A program made the position numbers and the translations under genes. Below, one piece after another: positions 16,514-24,013 of a DNA stretch of 56,040 bases. This DNA comes from CAZWLD01 sp964634685. Its GTDB lineage: Bacteria > Bacillota_I > Bacilli_A > Acholeplasmatales > JAEDCM01. Location of the stretch: assembly GCA_964634685.1 (NCBI GenBank), contig CAZWLD010000012.1, positions 1-56,040 on the forward strand. The letters run 5' to 3'. How positions within the stretch are numbered: the first letter of the stretch is position 1; the number at the start of each line of letters is the position of its first letter. The notes beneath the pieces are model-generated. The model saw only the letters and a list, made by a program, of their open reading frames with translations. It had not been told where the DNA came from and made no database searches.

Positions 16514-17587
16514 ATGAAAATACGATATGAATTAACAAAAAACAAAAAAGAAAAGCCGGATATGACAAAGCTAGGCTTTGGTAACTACTATACCGATCAT
16601 ATGTTTATGATGGATTATTATGAGGGACAAGGCTTCTGTGACCCGAGAATCATTCCCTATGGACCCATTGAATTCGATCCAGCAAGTCTCGTTCTCCACT
16701 ATGCCCAAGAGACCTTTGAAGGCTTGAAGGCCTATCGTCATGATGATGATATCCTTTTATTCCGTCCGGAAAAAAATGCCCTCAGATTTCAAAAATCCAA
16801 TGAAAGGCTAGGAATGCCAAAGGTTCCGATTTCTGATTTCATTGAAGCCATTGAAGCCTTAGTTAATGTCGACAAGGATTGGATTCCCAATCTTCCTAAC
16901 ACCGCTCTTTATTTAAGGCCGTTTATGTTTGCCTTTGAGCCTAAGCTCGGTGTTCATCCGGCCAAGCATTATAAGTTTTTAGTCATCGCCTCTCCAGTTG
17001 GATCTTATTATCAAACCGGACTAAAGCCCGTTAAAATCTTTGTGGAAGAGGAATTAGTAAGAGCTGTTAAGGGTGGAACCGGCTTTGCAAAATGTGGAGG
17101 TAATTATGCTTCTTCAATCTTAGCGCAGATGCAAGCTGAAGAAAAAGGCTACAATCAAGTTCTATGGCTTGATGGAATCAACCACCGCTATGTGGAAGAG
17201 GTTGGCACAATGAATGTCATGTTTGTCATTGGAAACGAAGTTATAACCCCAGAAATCAATGGATCTATTCTTGAAGGAATCACCCGTGATAGCTGTATCC
17301 AAATCCTAAAAAGAAATAACATCAAGGTTACTGAAAAAAGGATTGATATTAAAGAAATCAAGGAAGCCCTCGAAAATAATACCCTTAGCGAAGCCTTTGG
17401 AACCGGAACAGCGGCGGTTATTTCACCAATTGGTGTTTTAGGATTTAAGGATAAGACTTATCCTATCAATAATAATGAGATTGGACCGATAGCTCAGCTT
17501 CTCTACGATACGATTACGAAAATTCAAAGGGGAGAAATCAGGGATACCTACGGCTTCACCAAAATCGCGAAAAAAATATCCTATTAG
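16514..17587 (+). CDS. ilvE: Branched-chain amino acid aminotransferase
   Basis: This 357-residue fold-type IV PLP enzyme is of the longer BCAT type. It shows QETFEGLKAYR, LYLRPFMFAFEPKLGV, the TGFAKCGGNYASS stretch that carries the likely Schiff-base Lys, and EEVGTMNVMF. It interconverts Leu, Ile and Val with their 2-oxo acids using glutamate. It stands alone, with no other ilv/leu genes here, so it may serve branched-chain catabolism or salvage. It has its own promoter, an inverted repeat upstream and a bidirectional terminator. Confidence 0.93.
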   Translation: MKIRYELTKNKKEKPDMTKLGFGNYYTDHMFMMDYYEGQGFCDPRIIPYGPIEFDPASLVLHYAQETFEGLKAYRHDDDILLFRPEKNALRFQKSNERLGMPKVPISDFIEAIEALVNVDKDWIPNLPNTALYLRPFMFAFEPKLGVHPAKHYKFLVIASPVGSYYQTGLKPVKIFVEEELVRAVKGGTGFAKCGGNYASSILAQMQAEEKGYNQVLWLDGINHRYVEEVGTMNVMFVIGNEVITPEINGSILEGITRDSCIQILKRNNIKVTEKRIDIKEIKEALENNTLSEAFGTGTAAVISPIGVLGFKDKTYPINNNEIGPIAQLLYDTITKIQRGEIRDTYGFTKIAKKISY

Positions 17588-17614
17588 GATCATCTCCTAA
17601 TAGGGTTATTTTTT
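17569..17614. terminator. Bidirectional terminator between ilvE and the DegV gene
   Basis: Perfect 10-bp stem CCTATTAGGA / TCCTAATAGG (17580-17589 with 17595-17604). T-rich tracts follow on both sides: GTTATTTTTT rightward and ATATTTTTTT leftward. It serves the two convergent genes. Confidence 0.85.
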
Positions 17615-18430
17615 AAAATATGCTACTCCAAAAACATCAGGTCCAAGATGGGCTCCAATAGTTGGGCCGACCTCATATAAGGGATATGAAGCCTCATGGA
17701 ATTTTCTTAGCTCTGAAATCAAGCTTTGAGCATTTTCCATACCACAGGAATAAAGAACATAAATTCTTTTATCTAAATCAACATTTTGATTTTTCATAAT
17801 ATTAATTAATGCCTTGCTGGAACGAGTTTTCCCAAGGCATTTTTCCTTAAGCTCAATCACTCCGTTTTCCACAACTAAAACCGGCTTTAGATGAAGAAGG
17901 TCTCCCATCTTAGCGGTTACTTTCTTCAAACGTCCATTTAAAGCTAAATATTCTAAGGTATCCACAACCCCAATAACTGAAGCCTTGTCACGGATTTTGA
18001 TAGCCTCTTGACATAAATCCTCAAAGCAATCAAATTGATCAGCTACGGCTAAAATCTCATCAGCGATTAAGCGCATTCCTAAGGTCGCACTCAAGCTATC
18101 AATAACAAAAATATGATCAGACTCAAGCATATTCTTCGCTAAACAAGCTGAATTATATGAGCCTGATAGCTTGCTGGAAATAGTAAGACAAATGATATAT
18201 TCATCATTGTCTAATAATTCTTCAAAAACCTTAAGATAATCATTCGGATTCGGCTGACTAGTTCTTGGAAGCTTTTTTTCTTCCACAAGCATTTGATAAA
18301 ACCTTTCGTTATTGATGTCAACGCCATCATAATAATCAACACCATCAATGGTTAATTTAATCGGCACAACACGCACATCATCGGTATTTTCCATATCGGA
18401 AGCCGAATCGACAACTAATTTAATTTTCAT
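17606..18430 (-). CDS. DegV family fatty-acid-binding protein (FakB-like)
   Basis: About 274 residues. The opening MKIKLVVDSASDM and the TSQPNPNDY motif identify the DegV/FakB family. These proteins hold a fatty acid for phosphorylation by FakA so that exogenous fatty acid enters phospholipid synthesis. No fakA gene lies in the window. The ATG at 18430 has AAAGGA upstream and overlaps the end of the MarR gene, so the two are co-expressed. Confidence 0.88.
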   Translation of the reverse strand: MKIKLVVDSASDMENTDDVRVVPIKLTIDGVDYYDGVDINNERFYQMLVEEKKLPRTSQPNPNDYLKVFEELLDNDEYIICLTISSKLSGSYNSACLAKNMLESDHIFVIDSLSATLGMRLIADEILAVADQFDCFEDLCQEAIKIRDKASVIGVVDTLEYLALNGRLKKVTAKMGDLLHLKPVLVVENGVIELKEKCLGKTRSSKALINIMKNQNVDLDKRIYVLYSCGMENAQSLISELRKFHEASYPLYEVGPTIGAHLGPDVFGVAYFKK

Positions 18431-18860
18431 TTTTTTTAATCCTTTCACTAATATTGGCAAGCTTATTAAATAGGTAAAGAACAGATTGGGCTTCTTCATC
18501 GGTTAATTCTGCCAAAATTCTTTTTACCGAATTAATAATTTCATCATGTTGAGCAAGAAAAAACTTTTCTGCTTCTTCCGATAACTTGTAATAAATACTT
18601 TTTCGATTATTTTCTAATTGAAAAGGTTCAACAATCCCTTTAGCCTCAAGGCCACTCATTAGTCGATTGACGGCACTTTTTAGCATCTTGGTTTTATTCA
18701 CAATATCTATTTGTCGATAAAATTCATTGATTAAGCTTCCCTGATAAATAATTCGACAAACAATAGACTCCGTTACCGACATATTGGAGACAAATCTTTC
18801 ATTTTTCAAGGAAAGCGAAAGCTTAATCCAACAATCAAGTATTTCTTCTTCGTCAACCAT
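18420..18860 (-). CDS. MarR family transcriptional regulator
   Basis: About 146 residues with the MarR winged-helix layout: an N-terminal dimer helix, the LNEFYRQIDIVNKTKMLKSAV recognition region, and a wing with NNRKSIYYKLSE. ATG 18860 is chosen for AAGGAGAATTCT upstream. It is transcribed with DegV/FakB from a promoter overlapped by two palindromes, so it probably autoregulates and controls fatty-acid uptake, much as FabT (also MarR) does in streptococci. The ligand is unknown. Confidence 0.85.
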   Translation of the reverse strand: MVDEEEILDCWIKLSLSLKNERFVSNMSVTESIVCRIIYQGSLINEFYRQIDIVNKTKMLKSAVNRLMSGLEAKGIVEPFQLENNRKSIYYKLSEEAEKFFLAQHDEIINSVKRILAELTDEEAQSVLYLFNKLANISERIKKNEN

Positions 18861-18920
18861 AGAATTCTCCTTTTTTATCAATTTCTCTTAACAAAGTGAT
18901 ATTCGCAAATTGTTCGCTGA

Positions 18921-18942
18921 GTGAATAGTTCACTTTGTGAAC
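18921..18942. promoter_or_regulatory. Overlapping palindromic operators for the MarR regulator
   Basis: GTGAA-TAG-TTCAC (18921-18933) overlaps GTTCAC-TTT-GTGAAC (18928-18942). Both sit just downstream of the -10, where a bound MarR dimer would block initiation. Confidence 0.65.
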
Positions 18943-18945
18943 TTT

Positions 18946-18974
18946 ATTATAAACCTAGTTATTAAATTTGTAAA
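18946..18974 (-). promoter_or_regulatory. Promoter of the MarR-DegV operon
   Basis: Minus strand TTTACA, 17 nt, TATAAT, immediately followed by the operator palindromes. Confidence 0.8.
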
Positions 18975-19008
18975 GTATTTATTACGACCAATATTTAAGA
19001 AAACGATA

Positions 19009-19758
19009 TTATTTCTGCTTCGTTAATTTTTTTGTGAAAATCAAAATCGCTAAACCAATAATTACCACCATATAGCCCAAAACAATTAAGCCATACATTA
19101 ATGATTCCTGATAATTACCTAAATAAATCAAATTTGTGAATTTTAAAGAACTTGCAAAGGGCAACGAATAACAAATAATTCGAAAAGCTTCGGCCATTGT
19201 TTCCAAAGGCATAAACATTCCCCCTAAGATTGCAGCTGCATTAACAATTAAGGAAGAAATACCGCCAACGGATTTATCCGATAATAGTGTTCCTAATATT
19301 AATCCTAAGCCAATAAAAATAAGGCAAATTGGAAGCATTGTTAAAATACTCAAAAATAGACTACCTGATATTTTTAATCCAAAAATAAAGCTAAAGCCAT
19401 AGCCAACAACAACCTGAATTAATCCCATAATAAATAAAGGAATTGTATAGCCAATCAAGAAATCAACGCCTCTTAATGGTGATGTCCTGAGACGATCTAA
19501 ATAGGATGTTGAGCGATCCTTGGCAATAAGCATTCCCGAGAATAAGGTTAAAAAGGAAAAGCCAAAAACCACAACCGACGGGGCTAAGCGCTCAATTTGG
19601 AATTGCGGTACACTCGCAACTCCTTCCTTAGGAATTCCAAGTAAAATCACCTGAAATAATAAAAGCATTACCAAAGGAAAGGCTAGGCAAAAGGTAAGGC
19701 TTAAGGGATCTCTTAAGATTTCCCTTAAATTTCTTTTCGCAAATAATAAACCACGCAT
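19009..19758 (-). CDS. ABC-2 type transporter permease
   Basis: 249 residues with six membrane helices and the ABC-2 layout; it starts MRGLLFAKRNLREILRDP, the usual N-terminal coupling region. It lies one base after the ATPase gene and would form the membrane part of an exporter with it. Drug, bacteriocin or lipid export is typical for the family. AGGTGAAATAAG precedes the ATG. Confidence 0.88.
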   Translation of the reverse strand: MRGLLFAKRNLREILRDPLSLTFCLAFPLVMLLLFQVILLGIPKEGVASVPQFQIERLAPSVVVFGFSFLTLFSGMLIAKDRSTSYLDRLRTSPLRGVDFLIGYTIPLFIMGLIQVVVGYGFSFIFGLKISGSLFLSILTMLPICLIFIGLGLILGTLLSDKSVGGISSLIVNAAAILGGMFMPLETMAEAFRIICYSLPFASSLKFTNLIYLGNYQESLMYGLIVLGYMVVIIGLAILIFTKKLTKQK

Positions 19759-19759
19759 C

Positions 19760-20485
19760 TTATTTCACCTCACTTGCAAAATAGACAAAGGCATCCTCTA
19801 AAGTATTAGTTCTAGATTCATCCTTGAGCTTATCAACAGTTCCTAAAGCTTTTAATTTACCCTTGACCATTATTCCAACGCGATCCGATAAGGCTTCAAC
19901 CTCTTCAAGGTAATGCGTCGTAAGAATAATCGTTGTTTTGCCTTTAAGGCTTAAAATAACCTTCCATAGCTCCCGACGAGCTAAAACATCAAGTCCAAGC
20001 GTCGGCTCATCTAAAAAAAGAATCTTCGGATGACTTATCAACGCCAAGGCAATCGATAAGCGACGTTGCCAGCCTCCAGATAAGGTTTTTGCCTTTTTAT
20101 TCATGACCTCATCTAATTCTAAGGCTTCCTTAACCTCATCAACAGCCTTAGCTAATTCTTCCTTTTGAAACCCATATATTCCACCCATAAAGAAAAGATT
20201 TTCCTTGACAGTTAAATTCATCGCCACAGCCGTTTCCTGCGGTGAGACATTCGTTATTTCCTTAATCGCATTTAATTCTTGCTTGATGCTTTTTCCAAAA
20301 ACGAAAGCATCACCGCTTGTTGGGGCTAATAATCCGGTAAGCATTTTGATTAGTGTCGTTTTTCCGGCACCATTTACTCCTAATAAAGCAAATAATTCTC
20401 CTTCCTTAATTTCTAAGGATAAATTATTAACAGCCTTACAATCCTTATAATATTTTGATAGCTCCTTAATTTCAATTGCGTTCAT
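19760..20485 (-). CDS. ABC transporter ATP-binding protein (ABC-2 exporter)
   Basis: About 241 residues with Walker A GVNGAGKTT, a Q-loop, signature LSGGWQRR, Walker B ILFLDEPTLGLD and a switch His (TTHYLEE). The ATG at 20485 lies within the last codons of the AbrB-like gene, with GGTGG upstream, so the two are coupled. It partners the permease downstream. DrrA/YhiH-type exporters share this form. Confidence 0.9.
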   Translation of the reverse strand: MNAIEIKELSKYYKDCKAVNNLSLEIKEGELFALLGVNGAGKTTLIKMLTGLLAPTSGDAFVFGKSIKQELNAIKEITNVSPQETAVAMNLTVKENLFFMGGIYGFQKEELAKAVDEVKEALELDEVMNKKAKTLSGGWQRRLSIALALISHPKILFLDEPTLGLDVLARRELWKVILSLKGKTTIILTTHYLEEVEALSDRVGIMVKGKLKALGTVDKLKDESRTNTLEDAFVYFASEVK

Positions 20486-20693
20486 TATATTTACCACCTA
20501 AAATATTTTCTGTCATGTCGCTAAACACTTCTGTTTTGACTAAAGCCATTCCTTGATTGATATCCCCTAGCATCACTAATGAATCACCAGGCTTAATTCC
20601 AAAAACCTCACGTGCCTCCTTAGGAATAACAATTTGGCCCTTTTCGCCAACCTTACAAACACCAAAAATATACTTTCCATTCATTCCAGACAT
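20472..20693 (-). CDS. AbrB/MazE-type transition-state regulator
   Basis: 73 residues: MSGMNGKYIFGVCKVGEKGQ leads into IVIPKEAREVFGIKPGD, the swapped-hairpin SpoVT-AbrB DNA-binding fold. ATG 20693 with a strong GGAGG is chosen over a start 24 codons upstream that would run through the promoter. It heads the operon with the ABC-2 exporter and probably regulates it by binding the repeats next to its promoter. Confidence 0.88.
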   Translation of the reverse strand: MSGMNGKYIFGVCKVGEKGQIVIPKEAREVFGIKPGDSLVMLGDINQGMALVKTEVFSDMTENILGGKYNERN

Positions 20694-20728
20694 AATATAT
20701 ACCTCCGTTATATTTGTTATACTTTTCA

Positions 20729-20740
20729 TACTTTTAAGTA
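20729..20740. promoter_or_regulatory. Inverted repeat at the AbrB promoter
   Basis: TACTT-TT-AAGTA overlaps the -10. A nearby direct repeat of ACTTTT lies at 20721-20736. Candidate autoregulatory operator. Confidence 0.5.
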
Positions 20741-20765
20741 TATTCCTAAAAGTTATCCTTGTCAA
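20737..20765 (-). promoter_or_regulatory. Promoter of the AbrB-ABC operon
   Basis: Minus strand TTGACA, 17 nt, TATACT: near-consensus sigma-A, 44 nt before the AbrB-like ATG. Confidence 0.85.
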
Positions 20766-20768
20766 GGC

Positions 20769-20792
20769 AAAAAAATTAGCCTATTAGGCTAA
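20769..20792 (-). terminator. Terminator of the nicotinamidase-nitroreductase operon
   Basis: Stem TTAGCC / GGCTAA (20776-20781 with 20787-20792) followed on the minus strand by T7. The nitroreductase stop codon lies in the stem. Confidence 0.8.
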
Positions 20793-21295
20793 ATAAAATG
20801 TACTTTTTTACTATCATACTGTGTTCTCGGCTCGGATTCCTTAAGCGGATACCCAAGATGAATTAAAGCTAAGGGAACTATTTCCTCGGGCAAATCTAAG
20901 ATTTCCTTGACTCTTTTAGGGGGAGTAACCATTGGAAATAACCCACACCAGCAAGTTCCAAGACCGAGATTAGTTGCCTCTAAAAGAATATTCATTGCAG
21001 CACTACTGCAATCCTGAATCCAAAAATCATTTTCCTTTTCCGTCAAGGCTTTTTTTCGATTTCCCGCCACAATAATGATTAAAGTCGAATTAAAATTTGA
21101 ATAACGACTTGCACTCTTAAGCTTCTCTTGGGTTTCTTTATCCTTTATTACATAAAATTCCCATGGTCTTTTATTACAAGCACTTGGACCTGACATTCCA
21201 GCCTCTAATAGCTTTTTGATGTCATCATCGCAAATCTCTTGGTTTGTAAATTCACGGCAGCTTCGTCTTTTTAATAATGCCTCAAAAACCTCCAT
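20789..21295 (-). CDS. Nitroreductase family flavoprotein
   Basis: 168 residues. KRRSCREFTNQEI is the family N-terminal FMN-binding motif, GPSACNKRPWEF follows, and GLGTCWCGLFP is the C-terminal cofactor loop. It is a short member, likely using FMN and NAD(P)H on quinone- or nitro-type substrates; the physiological substrate is unknown. It is last of three genes after a nicotinamidase-like and a hydrolase gene. The nicotinamide link could mean a shared role in NAD(P)H economy, but this is weak. Confidence 0.88.
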   Translation of the reverse strand: MEVFEALLKRRSCREFTNQEICDDDIKKLLEAGMSGPSACNKRPWEFYVIKDKETQEKLKSASRYSNFNSTLIIIVAGNRKKALTEKENDFWIQDCSSAAMNILLEATNLGLGTCWCGLFPMVTPPKRVKEILDLPEEIVPLALIHLGYPLKESEPRTQYDSKKVHFI

Positions 21296-21299
21296 ATTA

Positions 21300-22208
21300 T
21301 CACCTTTTCCTTAATTCCTGTAATATATAGTTAAAAACAAAATCATCCTGTTTAACGATTCTTTTAAAATCAATTTCTTTTTTAAATTCCATCATTTTTT
21401 CCAAATCATTGAGCTTAAATAATTTTGAAAATGCATCCTGCATATAGGCTACTCCATCTTCTGTATAATTAGGATTATGACCCTTTTTATCGACAATCAA
21501 AAATGATACATTAGGATTATTAATATTAGCCTTTAAAAAGCCCGTATTTTCTTCATAGGAAACAATTTGATCATCGATAGAATGAACAATCAAAACATGA
21601 CTATTTGTTTCCTTAAGACAATCAAAGGAGCTTTTACATGCATACAAAGGATTCATTTTAAGCTCATACGCCAAAGCCTCTTTTCCTCCATAATGAATAG
21701 CTAAGGATTCAATTGACATAAAAGGTGAAATCGCCACGATATTTTTAACCTCAGGATGAAAGTGAAGAATATTCGAGGCGGCATATCCACCTAAGGAATG
21801 TCCAACAATCATAATTCTTGTTTTCTTATACCATTCATTCTGAGCTAAATCATTTAATAAGCAATCTAAAATGGCTAAAGCTTCACTTAGAGCTCTAATA
21901 CTTTCCCCAGGCGAGTTAAAATCACCCAAAAGGTCTAAATCTAATACTTTGTATCCAGCTTTAGCCAAAGTAGCTATTTCCGTCATATAGTTAACATAGC
22001 CACTACCAATCCCATTACAAAAGATAACCAACTCATCTTTGATATAATTTGGATAAAAGAAATATCCACCGCTTAATTTGTATCCTCGATAATCTAAAGT
22101 GTATTCTTCTTTAACAAGACCAGGAAAATCCGACTCATTAAAATAATCTAAAAAGGGTTCGCGATCATAGCGATGAATATAGGTCTTTAAATATTCCTCA
22201 AGATTCAT
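21300..22208 (-). CDS. Alpha/beta hydrolase
   Basis: 302 residues with the nucleophile elbow GHSLGGY, an earlier FCNGIGSGY oxyanion region, HSIDDQIV carrying the acid, and KGHNPNY carrying the His. It resembles peptidase-like or acyl hydrolases without a signal peptide, so it is cytoplasmic. Substrate unknown. It sits 6 bp after the nicotinamidase-like gene and 4 bp before the nitroreductase gene. Confidence 0.85.
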   Translation of the reverse strand: MNLEEYLKTYIHRYDREPFLDYFNESDFPGLVKEEYTLDYRGYKLSGGYFFYPNYIKDELVIFCNGIGSGYVNYMTEIATLAKAGYKVLDLDLLGDFNSPGESIRALSEALAILDCLLNDLAQNEWYKKTRIMIVGHSLGGYAASNILHFHPEVKNIVAISPFMSIESLAIHYGGKEALAYELKMNPLYACKSSFDCLKETNSHVLIVHSIDDQIVSYEENTGFLKANINNPNVSFLIVDKKGHNPNYTEDGVAYMQDAFSKLFKLNDLEKMMEFKKEIDFKRIVKQDDFVFNYILQELRKR

Positions 22209-22214
22209 AAAAAA

Positions 22215-22718
22215 TCACCTTACCTCAATCTGGCAGCTTTTCATTACCAACAGTGCTGCCTCATGCAATTCTTTAGTTACACCAGCACAAGCTTTACTAT
22301 CGACAATAATCTTTACCTCTGGTAAAAAAGCCTTGGCCATAATTGCATTTGATACAACGCAAATATCGGTACAAACACCAATAAAGGTTACCGATTCAAG
22401 GTTTTCGATTTTTTTTAGGTATTCCTGTAGTTCAATCGAGCCAAAGGTTGGTTTATCGATAATTAGGCTTGATGAAGTATCAAGGGAAGATATAATCTCG
22501 TGTCCCTTTGTATTAATTATACAATGGGGAACAGGTAGATTTTTTCCTTCTTGAGTTTCTAAATAATTATTTTGATGCGTATCTCTAGTATAGATTACTT
22601 CACCATCAAATTCATCAATAACTTGTTTTACATAAGGAACAATTTTGATAGCCTCATCTGATCCTAAGGCATCATAAATAAAATCATTTTGCACATCAAC
22701 TACAACTAAAACTTGCAT
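22215..22718 (-). CDS. Nicotinamidase / isochorismatase-family cysteine hydrolase
   Basis: About 167 residues with VVDVQNDF (catalytic Asp), a metal-site-like DTH, the Lys in DKPTFGS, and GVCTDICVVSNA carrying the nucleophilic Cys. The Asp-Lys-Cys triad in this order, with a DTHxxNY metal site, favours nicotinamidase (nicotinamide to nicotinate, NAD salvage). The ATG at 22718 is preceded by GGAGGAATACG. First gene of a three-gene operon. Confidence 0.87.
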   Translation of the reverse strand: MQVLVVVDVQNDFIYDALGSDEAIKIVPYVKQVIDEFDGEVIYTRDTHQNNYLETQEGKNLPVPHCIINTKGHEIISSLDTSSSLIIDKPTFGSIELQEYLKKIENLESVTFIGVCTDICVVSNAIMAKAFLPEVKIIVDSKACAGVTKELHEAALLVMKSCQIEVR

Positions 22719-22821
22719 CGTATTCCTCCTCAATTTAGGTACAATTTCTTATGTATATTTTATCATAGAAAATAAATCAAATAGTTGATTAAAAAAGGCT
22801 TTTTAATCCATTTTCAGTATA

Positions 22822-23598
22822 TCATAAATTTTCAATCACTTTATTAATCTTTACAAAGTATCCACAAGCAAATTGACCACATGTTGTTTTTCCACCAATA
22901 TTAATTCCGATCAATTCCATTTTTTCATTAAAAACCGGCGATCCGCTCGAGCCCTTCGCAACATAGCAATTGTGTTTAATACAATTAGTTGTTTTATTAT
23001 CTGAAAACATATACAACTTCTCATTTGGATTAACAATCTCACCAAATGTTACCGTAAATAATTCGCCATTAGGACAACCGCTTGAAAAAATCTTATCATG
23101 CTTGTTAAAATCATTACTATAGCTTACAACAGGGTAATTATTCTCTGATTCAAAGCTGACAATTGCAATATCATCATCAACATTCTGATATTCAATTATT
23201 AATGAAGGAAAGCCATTAAAATATTCAGAATAAGCGATAGTCCCAAATTCCTTTATATAATCACGATAGGATAAGCTTGCATATGGATACACTCTTAATT
23301 CTTCTTTATCAGAAACTACATGATTGGCCGTCGCCACATAATATTTATTTTCTTCCTTCTTAATAATTACACCACTACTTCCAATATTATAGCTTGTTAC
23401 AGCATCTTGATGATCTGACCACATAAAGGAAACACAGCTATTTTTTAGATCTTCAGTAATCATATCATTAATTTCAGGATAGAACTTATTTTTGCATTTA
23501 TTGGCATAAATAAATGGATAAACAAAAACACAAATAGAAAGAGTAATAATAATTAATAGACAAATAACAATTGCTTTTCTTTTCAATTTTTTCACCAC
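22822..23598 (-). CDS. Membrane-anchored trypsin-like serine protease
   Basis: About 258 residues: an N-terminal membrane anchor, then a chymotrypsin fold with ATANHVVSD (catalytic His), VDDDIAIVSF (Asp) and AKGSSGSPVFNEK (nucleophilic Ser), in the HtrA/V8-like order but without a PDZ domain. The active site faces outside the cell. The start is unclear: GTG at 23598 or 23595, or TTG at 23586 after GGTG. It is 4 bp after the 90-residue gene. Target unknown. Confidence 0.85.
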   Translation of the reverse strand: MVKKLKRKAIVICLLIIITLSICVFVYPFIYANKCKNKFYPEINDMITEDLKNSCVSFMWSDHQDAVTSYNIGSSGVIIKKEENKYYVATANHVVSDKEELRVYPYASLSYRDYIKEFGTIAYSEYFNGFPSLIIEYQNVDDDIAIVSFESENNYPVVSYSNDFNKHDKIFSSGCPNGELFTVTFGEIVNPNEKLYMFSDNKTTNCIKHNCYVAKGSSGSPVFNEKMELIGINIGGKTTCGQFACGYFVKINKVIENL

Positions 23599-23602
23599 AA
23601 AA

Positions 23603-23875
23603 CTATTTTGAACTCAATTTATATTCGATTTCTTTATCAGGCCAACAGCCCCAGGATTCTACAATTTTTCCCTTTTCAACCTTAAAGCTTTCTAAGGCCT
23701 CAAAAGAAATCTTTTTGTAGGTTGGATCAATGGCTTCGTAAGCATCCTCGATGGTTTCAAAAGCCTCATCAGGGACAAAGCGACGATTATCATCATCTAA
23801 TGAATTAAAATGAATCGCTTCCTTCATATCCTTGGTTAAATCTGTAATAATCATCCTATTAATTTCAATTCTCAT
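23603..23875 (-). CDS. Small protein: GNAT-like N-terminus joined to an unrelated C-terminus
   Basis: 90 residues. The first 45 look like the start of a GNAT acetyltransferase (RMIITDLTKDMKEAIHFNSL, then RRFVPDEAFET), but no acetyl-CoA domain follows. The rest (ALESFKVEKGKIVESWGCWP) resembles the end of a SnoaL/NTF2-type protein. It has a good RBS (AGAGG), so it may still be expressed. Most likely it is a fusion of two gene remnants; a genuine small family cannot be excluded. It precedes the protease gene by 4 bp. Confidence 0.45.
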   Translation of the reverse strand: MRIEINRMIITDLTKDMKEAIHFNSLDDDNRRFVPDEAFETIEDAYEAIDPTYKKISFEALESFKVEKGKIVESWGCWPDKEIEYKLSSK

Positions 23876-23979
23876 AAATTAACCTCTTTTCAAATAGTCT
23901 ATCCAAAATTATTTTAGCGCCTTCATTTTCATAAAGCAAGCAAAAATCTCTTTTAACCATTATCGGACATTTTATGTCC

Positions 23980-24008
23980 TCACATAGATTGATAATCGGT
24001 TATATAAT
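23980..24008 (+). promoter_or_regulatory. Promoter of the large structured RNA
   Basis: A consensus TATAAT at 24003-24008 sits about 6 nt before the first base of the closing helix. The -35 position reads TCACAT and is weak. Confidence 0.45.
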
Positions 24009-24013
24009 ATAGT

